From Modestobacter caceresii (GTDB taxonomy: Bacteria > Actinomycetota > Actinomycetes > Mycobacteriales > Geodermatophilaceae), in NCBI RefSeq assembly GCF_000761485.1, contig NZ_JPMX01000024.1:70130-117683 (forward strand): DNA of 47,554 bases. The letters are read 5' to 3'. A program made the translations under genes and the position numbers. This document shows, in pieces, positions 1-7,815 of the stretch (positions are counted from its first letter, which is position 1; the number at the start of each line of letters is the position of its first letter). The notes beneath the pieces are model-generated. The model worked only from the letters and a program-made list of their open reading frames with translations, made no database searches and had not been told where the DNA came from.

Positions 1-162
1 GCCCGCCGCGGGGGAGGGGATCTCGGTGTCCACCTTGTCGGTGGAGACCTCCAGGAGGGGCTCGTCGACCTCGACCTGGTCACCCTCCTGCTTCAGCCAG
101 CGGGTGACCGTGCCCTCGGTGACGCTCTCGCCCAGGGCGGGCATGGTGACGGACGTCGGCAT
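1..162 (-). CDS. sucB: Dihydrolipoamide acyltransferase (E2), N-terminal lipoyl domain, cut by window edge
   Basis: Only the first 54 residues are present; the gene runs leftward off the window. They form the start of a biotinyl/lipoyl domain: [13 protein letters not shown], then STDKVDTE, in which K43 is the lysine that carries lipoate. This is the swinging-arm domain of the E2 subunit of 2-oxoglutarate dehydrogenase, with pyruvate or branched-chain complexes possible from this fragment alone. The ATG is preceded by TGAGGAG about 9 nt upstream. It lies 78 nt downstream of lpdA on the same strand, so E3 and E2 are probably co-transcribed. The family is certain; 2-oxoglutarate specificity is inferred from the lpdA neighbour and the usual actinobacterial order. 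Confidence 0.9.
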   Translation of the reverse strand, partial: MPTSVTMPALGESVTEGTVTRWLKQEGDQVEVDEPLLEVSTDKVDTEIPSPAAG

Positions 163-240
163 CGAAGGCAGGTCTCCTCAGGTCGTGGGGTGGTGCTGAG
201 CGGGTCGTGCGGGTCCAGCGGTCGTGCTGAGCAGGTGGTG

Positions 241-1623
241 TCAGTTGTGCGCGTGCAGCGGCTTGCCGGCCAGGACCAGCGCCGCCTCGCCGAGGGCCTC
301 GCTCAGCGTCGGGTGCGGGTGGATCAGCTGGGCGACCTCCTCCGGCAGGGCCTCCCAGTTGTAGACCAGCTGGGCCTCGGCGATCATGTCGCCGACCCGG
401 CTGCCGACCATGTGCACGCCGACGACCGGCCCGTTGCCGGCGACGCGGATCAGCTTGACCGCGCCCGCCGTCTTCAGGATCGCGGCCCGGCCGTTGCCGG
501 CCAGGTCGTAGGTGGCGACCTCGACCTCGCCGTGCTTCTCCTTGGCCTGGGCCTCGGTCAGGCCGACGGAGGCGACCTCGGGCTCGGAGTAGGTGACCCG
601 CGGGACACCCGCGTAGTCGATCGGCACGACCGGCAGGCCGGCGAGGCGCTCGGCCACCAGGATCCCCTCGCCGAAGCCCACGTGCGCGAGCTGCAGGGTC
701 GGGATCAGGTCACCGACGGCGGAGATGGTCGGCACGTTGGTCTGGCAGTACTCGTCGACCAGGACGTAGCCACGGTCCATGGCGACGCCGGCCTCCTCGT
801 AACCCAGGCCCTCGCTGACCGGGCCACGGCCCACCGCGACGAGCACGAGCTCGGCCTCGTAGTCCTTGCCGTTCTCCAGGGAGACCTTCACGCCGTCGGC
901 GGTGGTCTGCACCTTGGCCACCCGGCTGCCCAGGGAGAAGTCGATCTTGCGGCGGCGGAAGGCGCGCTCCAGCAGCTTGGAGGACGACTCGTCCTCCAGC
1001 GGCACGAGGTGGGGCAGGCCCTCGACGATGGTCACGTCGACGCCGAAGGACTTCCAGGCGCTGGCGAACTCGCAGCCGATGACGCCGCCGCCGAGGATGA
1101 TCGCCGACGTCGGCACCCGGTCGAGCTTCAGCGCGTGGTCGCTGGTGATCACCTTGGTGCCGTCGATCTCGATGCCGGGCAGGGAGCGGGCGTAGGACCC
1201 GGTGGCCAGCAGCACGTGCTTGCCCTCGAAGGTCTCGTCGCCGACCTGGACGGCGGTGGGGGAGACCAGCCGGCCCTCGCCGCTCACGTACTTGATGCCG
1301 CGGCTCTTGATCAGGCCCTGCAGGCCCTTGTGGTTCTTGGAGATGACGCCGTCCTTGTAGGCGTTCACCCCGTCCATGTCGATGCCCGAGAGGGTCGACT
1401 TGACGCCGAACTGCTCGCCCTCGCGGGCGTTGTCGGCGACCTCGGCGGTGTGCAGCAGGGCCTTGGTGGGGATGCAGCCGCGGTGCAGGCAGGTGCCGCC
1501 CACCTTGTCCCGCTCGATCAGGACGACGGACATGCCGAGTTCGGCGGCCCGCAGTGCGGCGGCGTAGCCACCCGAGCCACCACCGAGGATGACCAGGTCA
1601 GCGGGGGTGGTCGGTGCGCTCAC
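241..1623 (-). CDS. lpdA: Dihydrolipoyl dehydrogenase (E3)
   Basis: A full-length 460-residue E3 flavoprotein that reoxidises the lipoamide of 2-oxoacid dehydrogenase complexes and passes electrons to NAD. Visible are the N-terminal FAD dinucleotide fold (GGGSGGY), the redox disulfide GGTCLHRGCIP (C45 and C50), a central NAD-binding fold (LGGGVIGCE), the second FAD motif around SAVGD, and the C-terminal dimer-interface HPHPTLSE supplying the catalytic His437-Glu442 pair. The start is GTG with TGAGGAG five nt upstream. It is followed by the E2 gene. Because E3 is shared, it could also serve pyruvate dehydrogenase or the glycine cleavage complex, whose T protein is encoded nearby. Confidence 0.97.
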   Translation of the reverse strand: MSAPTTPADLVILGGGSGGYAAALRAAELGMSVVLIERDKVGGTCLHRGCIPTKALLHTAEVADNAREGEQFGVKSTLSGIDMDGVNAYKDGVISKNHKGLQGLIKSRGIKYVSGEGRLVSPTAVQVGDETFEGKHVLLATGSYARSLPGIEIDGTKVITSDHALKLDRVPTSAIILGGGVIGCEFASAWKSFGVDVTIVEGLPHLVPLEDESSSKLLERAFRRRKIDFSLGSRVAKVQTTADGVKVSLENGKDYEAELVLVAVGRGPVSEGLGYEEAGVAMDRGYVLVDEYCQTNVPTISAVGDLIPTLQLAHVGFGEGILVAERLAGLPVVPIDYAGVPRVTYSEPEVASVGLTEAQAKEKHGEVEVATYDLAGNGRAAILKTAGAVKLIRVAGNGPVVGVHMVGSRVGDMIAEAQLVYNWEALPEEVAQLIHPHPTLSEALGEAALVLAGKPLHAHN

Positions 1624-1783
1624 GGCTGCTCCTCAGTGCTGGGTGGCCCGGAGCTGCTCCGGGCACGGCGATCCTGCGCGTGCCCATCCTGCCACTCCCG
1701 GGAACGGCGCGTTCGGATGCTCCGTTGCTCCTTGCAAGAGCGTCGCGGTGCAGTCCGCGGCAGGCGAGGACGGGGGCAGTGCG

Positions 1784-2143
1784 ATGGGGCTGATCGACCG
1801 GCTGCGGAGCCGCAGGGCGAGGGGCGCCGCAGGGGACGGTCGGGGCCGGCGCGGCACGCTCGACCGCCCGTCGGGGTCGGCGGACCTCAGCCACCTGGAG
1901 CAGTTCGTCGCCACCCGGCGCGGCGTCGAGGGGTACGTCGAGCCCCGTACCGCGGTGACCGAGACGACGATCCTGCTGGTCGCCGCCGACGGGGAGTGGA
2001 CGCGGCGACGGATCGACGGCCCGGACACCGCCCGCAAGCTGTCCCGCGACCTCGCCGTCCCGGTCTACGACGCGCAGATCACCGGCTACCCGCAACGGAT
2101 GCGTGACTGGTCCGCGCGCCAGCGGGCGGACGACGAGCTGTAG
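1784..2143 (+). CDS. Conserved actinobacterial protein of unknown function (119 aa)
   Basis: A small soluble protein whose function I do not recognise. The first 35 residues are rich in Arg and Gly and probably disordered. From about residue 38 there is a compact alpha/beta stretch (DLSHLEQFVATRRGVEGYVE, then TETTILLVAADGEW and ARKLSRDLAVPVYDAQITGYP). The ATG at 1784 is preferred over upstream in-frame starts because protein-like composition begins here and a GAGG/GGGGG purine run lies upstream. It is divergent from lpdA and convergent with pepA. I recall homologues beside lpdA/pepA in other actinobacteria, sometimes labelled oxidoreductase, but no cofactor motif supports that label. Confidence 0.75.
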   Translation: MGLIDRLRSRRARGAAGDGRGRRGTLDRPSGSADLSHLEQFVATRRGVEGYVEPRTAVTETTILLVAADGEWTRRRIDGPDTARKLSRDLAVPVYDAQITGYPQRMRDWSARQRADDEL

Positions 2144-2172
2144 CCCCCGCCCCCGGGTCGGGGGGCAGGGGG
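2144..2172. terminator. G+C-rich hairpin between convergent genes
   Basis: CCCCC-G-CCCCC (2144-2154) pairs with GGGGG-C-A-GGGGG (about 2161-2172), with a single bulged A and a short loop. It begins directly after the 1784 gene stop and ends just before the pepA stop, so it can terminate both convergent genes. There is no U-tract, as is common in high-GC actinobacteria. Confidence 0.6.
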
Positions 2173-2180
2173 CCGGCAGC

Positions 2181-3695
2181 TCACTGTGCGGCGATGAGGC
2201 CCTCGATCGTGGCGAGCAGGGTGCGGACCGGGACACCGGTGCCGCCCTTGGGCGTGTAGCCCCAGGGCGCCCCGGTGTTGTAGGCCGGACCGGCGACGTC
2301 GATGTGCGCCCAGGGCAGGCCGGCGGGCACGAACTCGGACAGGAAGTGCCCACCCACGAGCATCCCGCCCATCCGGTCGGCGTTGGCGTTCACCAGGTCC
2401 GCGATCGGGGAGTCCAGCCCGCGTCGCAGCTCCGGCGGCAGCGGCATCGCCCACATCGGCTCCCCGCTGCGCCGGCTGGCCGCGACGACGGCGTCCCGCA
2501 GGTCGTCACTGCCCATCACGCCGGAGGTGCGGGTGCCCAGCGCGACCAGCTGCGCGCCGGTCAGCGTCGACGTCTCCAGCAGGTGGGTGGGGGAGTCCTC
2601 GACGGCGCGGCAGATGGCGTCGGCCAGCACGACCCGGCCCTCGGCGTCGGTGTTGGTGATCTCCGCCTTCTTGCCGTTGCGGAAGGTGACCACGTCGGCC
2701 GGACGGTAGGCGGTGCCGCTGGGCATGTTCTCGGCGATCGGCACGGTGGCGGTCACGTCGACCGGGAGGCCGAGCTCGGCGACGAGGCAGACGGTGGCGA
2801 TCACGGCCGCGGCGCCGGCCATGTCGCTCTTCATGTCCTCCATCTTCGCCGCGGGCTTGATCGAGATGCCGCCGCTGTCGAAGGTGATGCCCTTGCCGAC
2901 CAGCGCGACGCTGGTCTTGGCCCTCTTGCCCTTGTACTCCAGGCGCAGCAGTCGCGGACCGCGGCTCGAGCCGCCGCCGACGGCGAGGATGCCCCCGTAC
3001 CCGCCGGCCGCCAGGGCCTTCTCGTCGAGCACCTCGACCGACAGCCCGGCCTTCTTGCCCGCGGCGGCACCCCGGGCGGCGAGCTCCGCCGGGTACAGGT
3101 CGTTGGGCGGGCTGTTGACCAGGTCACGGACCAGGGCGACGGCGGCGGCGACCGCGCGCACGCGGGCCAGCGGTGCCTTCGCGGCGCCGGCGTCGGGGAC
3201 GACGAGTTCCACCGAGGACGGCGGGGCGGGACGGTCGGCCGGGAGGTCGGACTTGTAGGCGGTGAACTCGTACGCGCCGAGCAGCGACCCCTCGCCGACG
3301 GCGTGCAGCCGGTCGGTGTCCGGTGCGCCACCCACGGCGGCGAGCAGGCTGACCAGGGAGCTGCGGCCGGTCAGCGCGCGGCTGGCGGCACCGGCGGCCC
3401 GGCGGACCGCCTCCGCCGAGTACGAGCCGTCGGCCTGCGGGGCGCCCAGCCCGGCCACGGCGACGACCGGGAACGGACCCTGGCCGAAGGTGGGCAGCTT
3501 GGTGACCTCGTCCTCGGCCCCGCGGGCGCCGAGATCGGCCAGCGCGGCCAGGAGCCGACCGCCGAGGAGCCGGTCGACCGCGTCGGCCCCGGGCGTGGAC
3601 AGCAGGCCTGCCGGTCCCTGGCCGACCCCGACGACGAGGGCGTCGGCGGTCAGCTTCTCGAGCGGGCGGTCGGTGGCGGAGATGGTAGGCGGCAC
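2181..3695 (-). CDS. pepA: Leucyl aminopeptidase (M17 family)
   Basis: A 504-residue cytosolic metallo-aminopeptidase that removes N-terminal residues from peptides. The M17 catalytic signatures are visible in the C-terminal half: VGKGITFDSGG, supplying Lys and Asp metal ligands, and NTDAEGRVVLADA, supplying Asp/Glu ligands and the bicarbonate-binding Arg. The N-terminal region is the usual regulatory alpha/beta domain. I chose the GTG at 3695 because the protein then has family length, and because TACGAT sits exactly 6 nt upstream with no Shine-Dalgarno sequence, which points to leaderless transcription. The open frame continues upstream into gcvT, but that extension does not resemble protein. 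Divergent from gcvT by 69 nt. Confidence 0.95.
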   Translation of the reverse strand: MPPTISATDRPLEKLTADALVVGVGQGPAGLLSTPGADAVDRLLGGRLLAALADLGARGAEDEVTKLPTFGQGPFPVVAVAGLGAPQADGSYSAEAVRRAAGAASRALTGRSSLVSLLAAVGGAPDTDRLHAVGEGSLLGAYEFTAYKSDLPADRPAPPSSVELVVPDAGAAKAPLARVRAVAAAVALVRDLVNSPPNDLYPAELAARGAAAGKKAGLSVEVLDEKALAAGGYGGILAVGGGSSRGPRLLRLEYKGKRAKTSVALVGKGITFDSGGISIKPAAKMEDMKSDMAGAAAVIATVCLVAELGLPVDVTATVPIAENMPSGTAYRPADVVTFRNGKKAEITNTDAEGRVVLADAICRAVEDSPTHLLETSTLTGAQLVALGTRTSGVMGSDDLRDAVVAASRRSGEPMWAMPLPPELRRGLDSPIADLVNANADRMGGMLVGGHFLSEFVPAGLPWAHIDVAGPAYNTGAPWGYTPKGGTGVPVRTLLATIEGLIAAQ

Positions 3696-3701
3696 CCGTC
3701 G

Positions 3702-3757
3702 ATCGTAAGGAGGTGGTGAGGACGGCGTACGACCGGCAGGCCGCCGACCACTAGCGT
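3702..3757. promoter_or_regulatory. Divergent leaderless promoters of pepA and gcvT
   Basis: For pepA, reading leftward, TACGAT (3702-3707) lies 6 nt before the GTG at 3695. For gcvT, reading rightward, TAGCGT (3752-3757) lies 7 nt before the GTG at 3765. This spacing puts both transcription starts on or next to the start codon. The whole divergent region is 69 nt, so the two polymerase footprints must nearly touch. No clear -35 hexamers were recognised. Confidence 0.55.
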
Positions 3758-3764
3758 GCTGGCG

Positions 3765-4883
3765 GTGAGCCCGCTGACCTCCCCCCTGCACGATCGTCAC
3801 GTCGCCGCCGGTGCGAAGTTCGCCGACTTCGGTGGCTGGTCCATGCCGATCGAGTACGCCGGTGGTGGCGTGCTGGCCGAGCACACCGCGGTCCGGGAGG
3901 GCGTCGGGCTCTTCGACGTCTCGCACCTGGGCACCGCGACGGTGCGTGGTCCGGGGGCCGCCGACTTCGTGAACTCCTGCCTGACGAACGACCTGGGCAA
4001 GATCGGGCCCGGCCAGGCCCAGTACACGCTGTGCTGCGTCCCCGACGGTGAGCCGCAGGCGGGGGGCGTGGTCGACGACCTGATCGTCTACCTGCACGGC
4101 CCGGACGACGTCCTGCTCGTGCCCAACGCGGCCAACGCGGCCGACGTGCTGGCCCGGCTCTCGGCCGAGGCGCCGGCGGGGGTCACCGTCACCGACCGGC
4201 ACACCGAGGTCGCCGTCCTGGCGCTGCAGGGACCGCGCTCACCGGAGGTGCTGGCGGCCGTCGGCCTGCCCGGCGAGCTGCCCTACATGTCCTTCGCCGA
4301 GACATCCGGCTCCGGCGGGGACGAGGTCACCGTCTGCCGGACCGGCTACACCGGCGAGCACGGCTACGAGCTGCTGGTCGCCGCCGAGCGTGCCGGGACG
4401 CTGTGGGACGCGCTGCTGGCTGCCGGCGAGCCCGAGCAGATCCGGCCGTGCGGCCTGGGCGCCCGGGACACCCTGCGCACGGAGATGGGGTACCCACTGC
4501 ACGGCCACGAGCTGTCGCGGGACATCACCCCCAACCAGGCGCGGTCGGGGTGGGCCGTGGGCTGGGGCAAGGACGCGTTCTGGGGGCGCGAGGCGCTGGC
4601 CGCGGAGAAGGCGGCCGGCGCGCCGCGTCAGCTGTGGGGTCTGCAGGCGCCGGGTCGTGGGATCCCGCGCCCCGGCATGCTCGTGCTCGGTGCCGACGGC
4701 TCGCGGGTCGGCGAGGTCACCAGCGGCACGTTCTCCCCGACCCTGCGGACCGGGATCGCCCTGGCCCTGCTGGACAGGTCCGCCGGTGTCGCCGAGGGGA
4801 CCGAGGTCGCCGTCGACGTCCGGGGACGGCCCCAGACGGTCGTCGTCCGGCGTCCCCCGTTCGTGGAGTCGCACGTCCGCTGA
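3765..4883 (+). CDS. gcvT: Aminomethyltransferase, glycine cleavage T protein
   Basis: A 372-residue T protein of the glycine cleavage system. It releases ammonia from the aminomethyl-lipoyl H protein and transfers the one-carbon unit to tetrahydrofolate. The sequence opens in family style ([20 protein letters not shown]), with SHLG, the folate-binding core with FVNSCLTND, and a C-terminal GCV_T_C barrel ([20 protein letters not shown]). An alternative GTG at 3756 lies three codons upstream; I prefer 3765 because TAGCGT is 7 nt before it. No gcvP or gcvH lies in the window. The related YgfZ folate proteins are an alternative, but the length and C-terminal motif fit GcvT better. Confidence 0.93.
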   Translation: MSPLTSPLHDRHVAAGAKFADFGGWSMPIEYAGGGVLAEHTAVREGVGLFDVSHLGTATVRGPGAADFVNSCLTNDLGKIGPGQAQYTLCCVPDGEPQAGGVVDDLIVYLHGPDDVLLVPNAANAADVLARLSAEAPAGVTVTDRHTEVAVLALQGPRSPEVLAAVGLPGELPYMSFAETSGSGGDEVTVCRTGYTGEHGYELLVAAERAGTLWDALLAAGEPEQIRPCGLGARDTLRTEMGYPLHGHELSRDITPNQARSGWAVGWGKDAFWGREALAAEKAAGAPRQLWGLQAPGRGIPRPGMLVLGADGSRVGEVTSGTFSPTLRTGIALALLDRSAGVAEGTEVAVDVRGRPQTVVVRRPPFVESHVR

Positions 4884-4907
4884 GGGCCGGGGCGCCGCTC
4901 GTGGTGA

Positions 4908-6068
4908 CTACTTGCTGGGCACCGGGGGGTCGGGCACCTCGTCGGCGACCACGGCGTCCCGCTTCCCCATCGGCTCGGGATCGCCCTGGGTGGTGTCCTG
5001 CGCGGTCTGGTGCTCGGTCTCGGCGTTGATCTCCGCGCCCAGCAGCACCAGGTAGCAGGTCAGGTACAGCCACAGCATCAACACGATGACGCCGGCGATC
5101 GCGCCGTACGTCTCGTTGTAGGAACCGAAGTTGTTCACGTAGAAGCTGAAGGCGACGCTGACGACCGCCCAGATGACGGTGACCACCAGGGAGCCGAGGC
5201 TCACCCAGCGGATCTTCGGCGCATCCCGGTCCGGGGCGACGCGGTAGAGCACCGCCAGGGAACCGACCACCACGGCCAGCAGGAGCACCCAGCGCAGGAC
5301 CTGGGCCAGGACCGTGCCGACACCGCCCAGCGGGAGCGCGTCCAGCACCACCGGGACCACGGCGATGAGGGCGAAGGTGATGAGGATGAAGACGATCGCG
5401 CCCAGGGTGAGCACCAGGGAGAGCGCGCGCAGCTTGAGGAAGTTGCGGGTCTCGACCTCGTCGTAGGCGATGTTCACCGCCTTCACCATGTTGTTCACAC
5501 CGCCGGACGCCGTCCACAGCGCACCGAGCACCGAGGCGATCAACCCGAAGGTGAGCGCCCCGCCGGCGTTGCTGGTGATGTCGGTCAGCTGCTCGGTGAG
5601 GATCTCCTGGGCGCTCTCCGGGAGCTGGTCGGACAGCGACTCGATCTGCTGGGTGACCTGCTCGGGGGAGGCGACCAGGCCGTAGATCGAGATGGTCGCG
5701 ATCAGCGCCGGGAAGATCGAGAGGAAGGCGAAGAAGGCCACCCCACCGGCGATGATCGGCATGTTGTCGGCGTTGTTCTCCGCCCAGGACCTCTTGAGGA
5801 CCTGCAGCCAGCCGCGCGGTGGGATGTCCGTGGGCCGGTCGGCGTGGATGCCCGGCATCTCCTCGGCCTCGGGCACCTCCGGAGCCGGGCGGGCGGCTTC
5901 CCGCTGCTCGCCGCGGACGACGGCCGTGGAGGATGCCCCGCTGGCCCCGTCGTCGCGTCCCGCAGCGCGGGCTTCTGCAGCCCTCATCGCGGCCCGCCGC
6001 TCGGCCTTCTCCTGGACCCGCACGCGGATGTTCTCCACGGCGCTGCCCGGCCGCCCGTTGTCGACCAT
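4908..6068 (-). CDS. YihY/BrkB family inner-membrane protein
   Basis: A 386-residue polytopic membrane protein. A charged N-terminal cytoplasmic region of about 80 residues is followed by the family signature ADNMPIIAGGVAFFAFLSIFP and about six hydrophobic segments, then a short hydrophilic tail. The family was once annotated as ribonuclease BN, which is known to be wrong; its true role is unsettled. The ATG at 6068 is chosen because AAGGGGA lies about 8 nt upstream; the frame stays open about 19 codons further but without a good ribosome site. It sits downstream of the Holin-X/DUF3618 pair, separated by a strong hairpin, so probably a separate transcript. Confidence 0.9.
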   Translation of the reverse strand: MVDNGRPGSAVENIRVRVQEKAERRAAMRAAEARAAGRDDGASGASSTAVVRGEQREAARPAPEVPEAEEMPGIHADRPTDIPPRGWLQVLKRSWAENNADNMPIIAGGVAFFAFLSIFPALIATISIYGLVASPEQVTQQIESLSDQLPESAQEILTEQLTDITSNAGGALTFGLIASVLGALWTASGGVNNMVKAVNIAYDEVETRNFLKLRALSLVLTLGAIVFILITFALIAVVPVVLDALPLGGVGTVLAQVLRWVLLLAVVVGSLAVLYRVAPDRDAPKIRWVSLGSLVVTVIWAVVSVAFSFYVNNFGSYNETYGAIAGVIVLMLWLYLTCYLVLLGAEINAETEHQTAQDTTQGDPEPMGKRDAVVADEVPDPPVPSK

Positions 6069-6129
6069 CGGTCTCGTCCCCTTGTCTCGGGTCTGCAGGT
6101 GGATCGGTGGAACGGCGGCGTCCACCGGT

Positions 6130-6162
6130 TCCCGGCCGGCCCCACGCGGGGGCCGGCCGGGA
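6130..6162 (-). terminator. Perfect 14-bp hairpin downstream of the DUF3618 gene
   Basis: TCCCGGCCGGCCCC (6130-6143) and its exact complement (6149-6162) flank a 5-nt loop. It lies between the DUF3618 stop and the YihY start, both leftward, so it most likely ends the upstream operon. Confidence 0.65.
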
Positions 6163-6202
6163 GGCGGACCGTGCAGCTCAGGCCGGGTTCACCGGCGTGA
6201 GC

Positions 6203-6919
6203 TCAGCGGCTCAGCTGGGCCAGCGTGCGGCGCCAGCCGGAGCGACGGCGCGGCAGGCGCCGGGCGGCGGCCCGCTGGGTCGCGGTGACCTGCTGCACCG
6301 CGACGCGCTCGCCGGCCCGCACCCGGGCAGTGGCGGCCCGCTGCGTGGCCGACAGCTGCCTCGACGCGGCCCGCTGCTTCGCGGACAGCTGCTCGGTGGC
6401 GGTGCGCTTGTGCGCGGTGAGGCTCTTGACTGCGGCCTTCCGGCGAGCCGTCGCGGCCTTTCGGCGGACCTCGGCGCGCTCGGCCGCCTTCTTCCGTGCC
6501 GCCACGCGCTCCTTGCCGGCGCGCTTCGCCCGCTGCTGGGCCGCCTTCCGGGCCGCTGCCTGACGGCGGGCGGCCTGCTTGGCCGCCGCCCGCTCCTCCG
6601 CGGTCCGCCGGCGCTTGCGGCGCCAGGAGAGCAGCCCGATGACCGCGGTGAGGGCGGCCACGCCGCCACCGATGACGGCCGGCGGGTTCTCCCGGTACGT
6701 CTCGACCGCGGTGTCCTTCGTCCGGTTGGCGCTCTCCAGTGCCGAGCTCTTGGCCTGGTCGACGCGCTCGTGGGCCCGGGCCGGGACGTCGAGCCGGTGG
6801 CTGAGCTCGTCGACCGTGCGGCCGAGCTGTTCCCGGGTCTGCTCGATGTCGGCGCGGATCGCGTCGGGGTCGTTGGGCCCCGCAGCGCCGTCCGCTCGGG
6901 TGTCGTCGGCTCCGGTCAT
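6203..6919 (-). CDS. DUF3618 membrane-anchored protein with long basic repeat tail
   Basis: A 238-residue protein. Residues 18-50 carry the DUF3618 segment (DIEQTREQLGRTVDELSHRL, then a helix with KSSALESANRTKDTA), followed by one transmembrane helix (PAVIGGGVAALTAVIGLLSW, about residues 82-101). The remaining roughly 135 residues are almost only Ala, Arg, Lys, Gln and Thr, with degenerate repeats such as LSAKQRAAS, LSATQRAAT and VTATQRAAA. This resembles the basic tails of nucleoid or nucleic-acid-binding proteins. Short DUF3618 proteins normally end soon after the membrane helix, so the tail is an extension. ATGA overlap with the Holin-X gene implies coupled translation. Function unknown. 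Confidence 0.85.
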   Translation of the reverse strand: MTGADDTRADGAAGPNDPDAIRADIEQTREQLGRTVDELSHRLDVPARAHERVDQAKSSALESANRTKDTAVETYRENPPAVIGGGVAALTAVIGLLSWRRKRRRTAEERAAAKQAARRQAAARKAAQQRAKRAGKERVAARKKAAERAEVRRKAATARRKAAVKSLTAHKRTATEQLSAKQRAASRQLSATQRAATARVRAGERVAVQQVTATQRAAARRLPRRRSGWRRTLAQLSR

Positions 6920-7359
6920 CGGGACGCACTCTCCTTCACGGTCGCGACGTCGGTCTTGACGCTCGCGATGGCCTCGGTCGGCACCGGCGGGGCGGCCTGC
7001 TGGACGTCCTTCTTGCCGATCAGGGCGAGCACGGCGGCGACCACGAAGAGCACGACGGCGACGATGACGGCGGCCAGCCAGCCGGGGAGGACCAGGGCGA
7101 GGGCGAGGACGGCGGCCGCGACGAGCACCTGGAGACCGAGGAAGCCGAACAGCCCGGCGCTGCCGAAGAGGCCGGCTCCCAGCCCGAACTTCTTGGCCTT
7201 GGTGCTGACCTCGGCCTGGGCCAGGCGCATCTCGTCCCGGACCAGCCGGGTCAACTGCTCGGAGAGCTGCCCGATCAGCTGACCGGTGGAGGCGTTCTCG
7301 GGGGCGGGCGGGGGCGTCTCCACCCGGCTGGCACCGGCGCCCGTGGTGGGCTGGCTCAT
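6916..7359 (-). CDS. Actinobacterial Holin-X family membrane protein
   Basis: A 147-residue protein matching the Holin-X superfamily III pattern. A polar N-terminus is followed by an amphipathic helix (QLIGQLSEQLTRLVRDEMRL, then AQAEVSTKAKK), and two long hydrophobic helices (about residues 60-88 and 92-114) with a short turn, then a polar tail. Despite the name there is no phage context; in actinobacteria it is a chromosomal gene usually paired with DUF3618, as here. The ATG has GGAG five nt upstream. It is the first gene of the two-gene leftward operon. The shared envelope role is unknown. Confidence 0.85.
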   Translation of the reverse strand: MSQPTTGAGASRVETPPPAPENASTGQLIGQLSEQLTRLVRDEMRLAQAEVSTKAKKFGLGAGLFGSAGLFGFLGLQVLVAAAVLALALVLPGWLAAVIVAVVLFVVAAVLALIGKKDVQQAAPPVPTEAIASVKTDVATVKESASR

Positions 7360-7490
7360 CTGTACTCCGCGTGGTCGGGCGTGGGTGATGCCCTCACCAT
7401 GCCCCTGTGCTTACCGCGTAAACCAAGATCGCCACCGCACGCGCCGGTACGGCCGGCTCGGTCCGGGCTGCTCCGGGGGCAGGAGATCGC

Positions 7491-7496
7491 TAGCCT
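7491..7496 (+). promoter_or_regulatory. Leaderless -10 element of the 70-aa gene
   Basis: TAGCCT ends 6 nt before the ATG at 7503 and there is no Shine-Dalgarno sequence, consistent with a leaderless mRNA. Confidence 0.5.
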
Positions 7497-7502
7497 GCCG
7501 CC

Positions 7503-7715
7503 ATGAGCTGGACCTGGCAGCTGGAAGACCCCTCGGGTGCGCCGATCGACCCTGCCACGCTCGGGGTGGAGGTGCCCGAGTGCGACAACCAGGGCGACGC
7601 CGAGTCCTGGCTGGGGGAGTCCTGGCGTGACCTGCTGGAACGCGGCGTCGCCACGGTGACGCTGCAGGAGGACGGCGAGCGGGTGTACGGCCCGATGGGC
7701 CTGGCGGCGAACTGA
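7503..7715 (+). CDS. Small acidic conserved protein (70 aa), function unknown
   Basis: A 70-residue soluble, acidic protein beginning MSWTWQLEDPSG and containing GDAESWLGESWRDLLERGV followed by a short beta hairpin-like stretch (ATVTLQEDGERVYGPMGL). I recall near-identical small proteins in other actinobacteria but no function. There is no membrane segment, cysteine pair or nucleic-acid motif. The -10-like hexamer six nt upstream and strong codon bias support a real gene. Monocistronic: divergent from Holin-X and convergent with the aldo/keto reductase. Confidence 0.8.
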   Translation: MSWTWQLEDPSGAPIDPATLGVEVPECDNQGDAESWLGESWRDLLERGVATVTLQEDGERVYGPMGLAAN

Positions 7716-7743
7716 GGCGGCCCGCCCTGTCCCACGGCTCGTG

Positions 7744-7784
7744 GGCCGGCGGCGGGCCTCTGGGAGAGGGGCCCGCCGCCGGCC
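7744..7784. terminator. Bidirectional terminator hairpin, 15-bp perfect stem
   Basis: GGCCGGCGGCGGGCC (7744-7758) pairs exactly with 7770-7784 around an 11-nt loop; flanking CTCG/CGAG can extend it. It lies between two convergent genes, so it can serve both. Confidence 0.7.
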
Positions 7785-7815
7785 TGCGAGCGGGGGGTGG
7801 AGGGCTGTGCCCTGC

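Noticed and set aside
190-2106. Long open frames antisense to lpdA and to many other genes.
   Set aside because: They are frame shadows caused by high third-position G+C; their composition is Arg/Gly/His-rich without motifs and the true genes lie opposite.
3756-3764. Earlier GTG start for gcvT at 3756.
   Set aside because: It lies within and just after the -10 hexamer; the GTG at 3765 has the leaderless spacing shared by many genes here.
6916-7359. Holin-like protein as a sign of a prophage.
   Set aside because: Holin-X proteins paired with DUF3618 are ordinary chromosomal genes in actinobacteria; no other phage genes are present.
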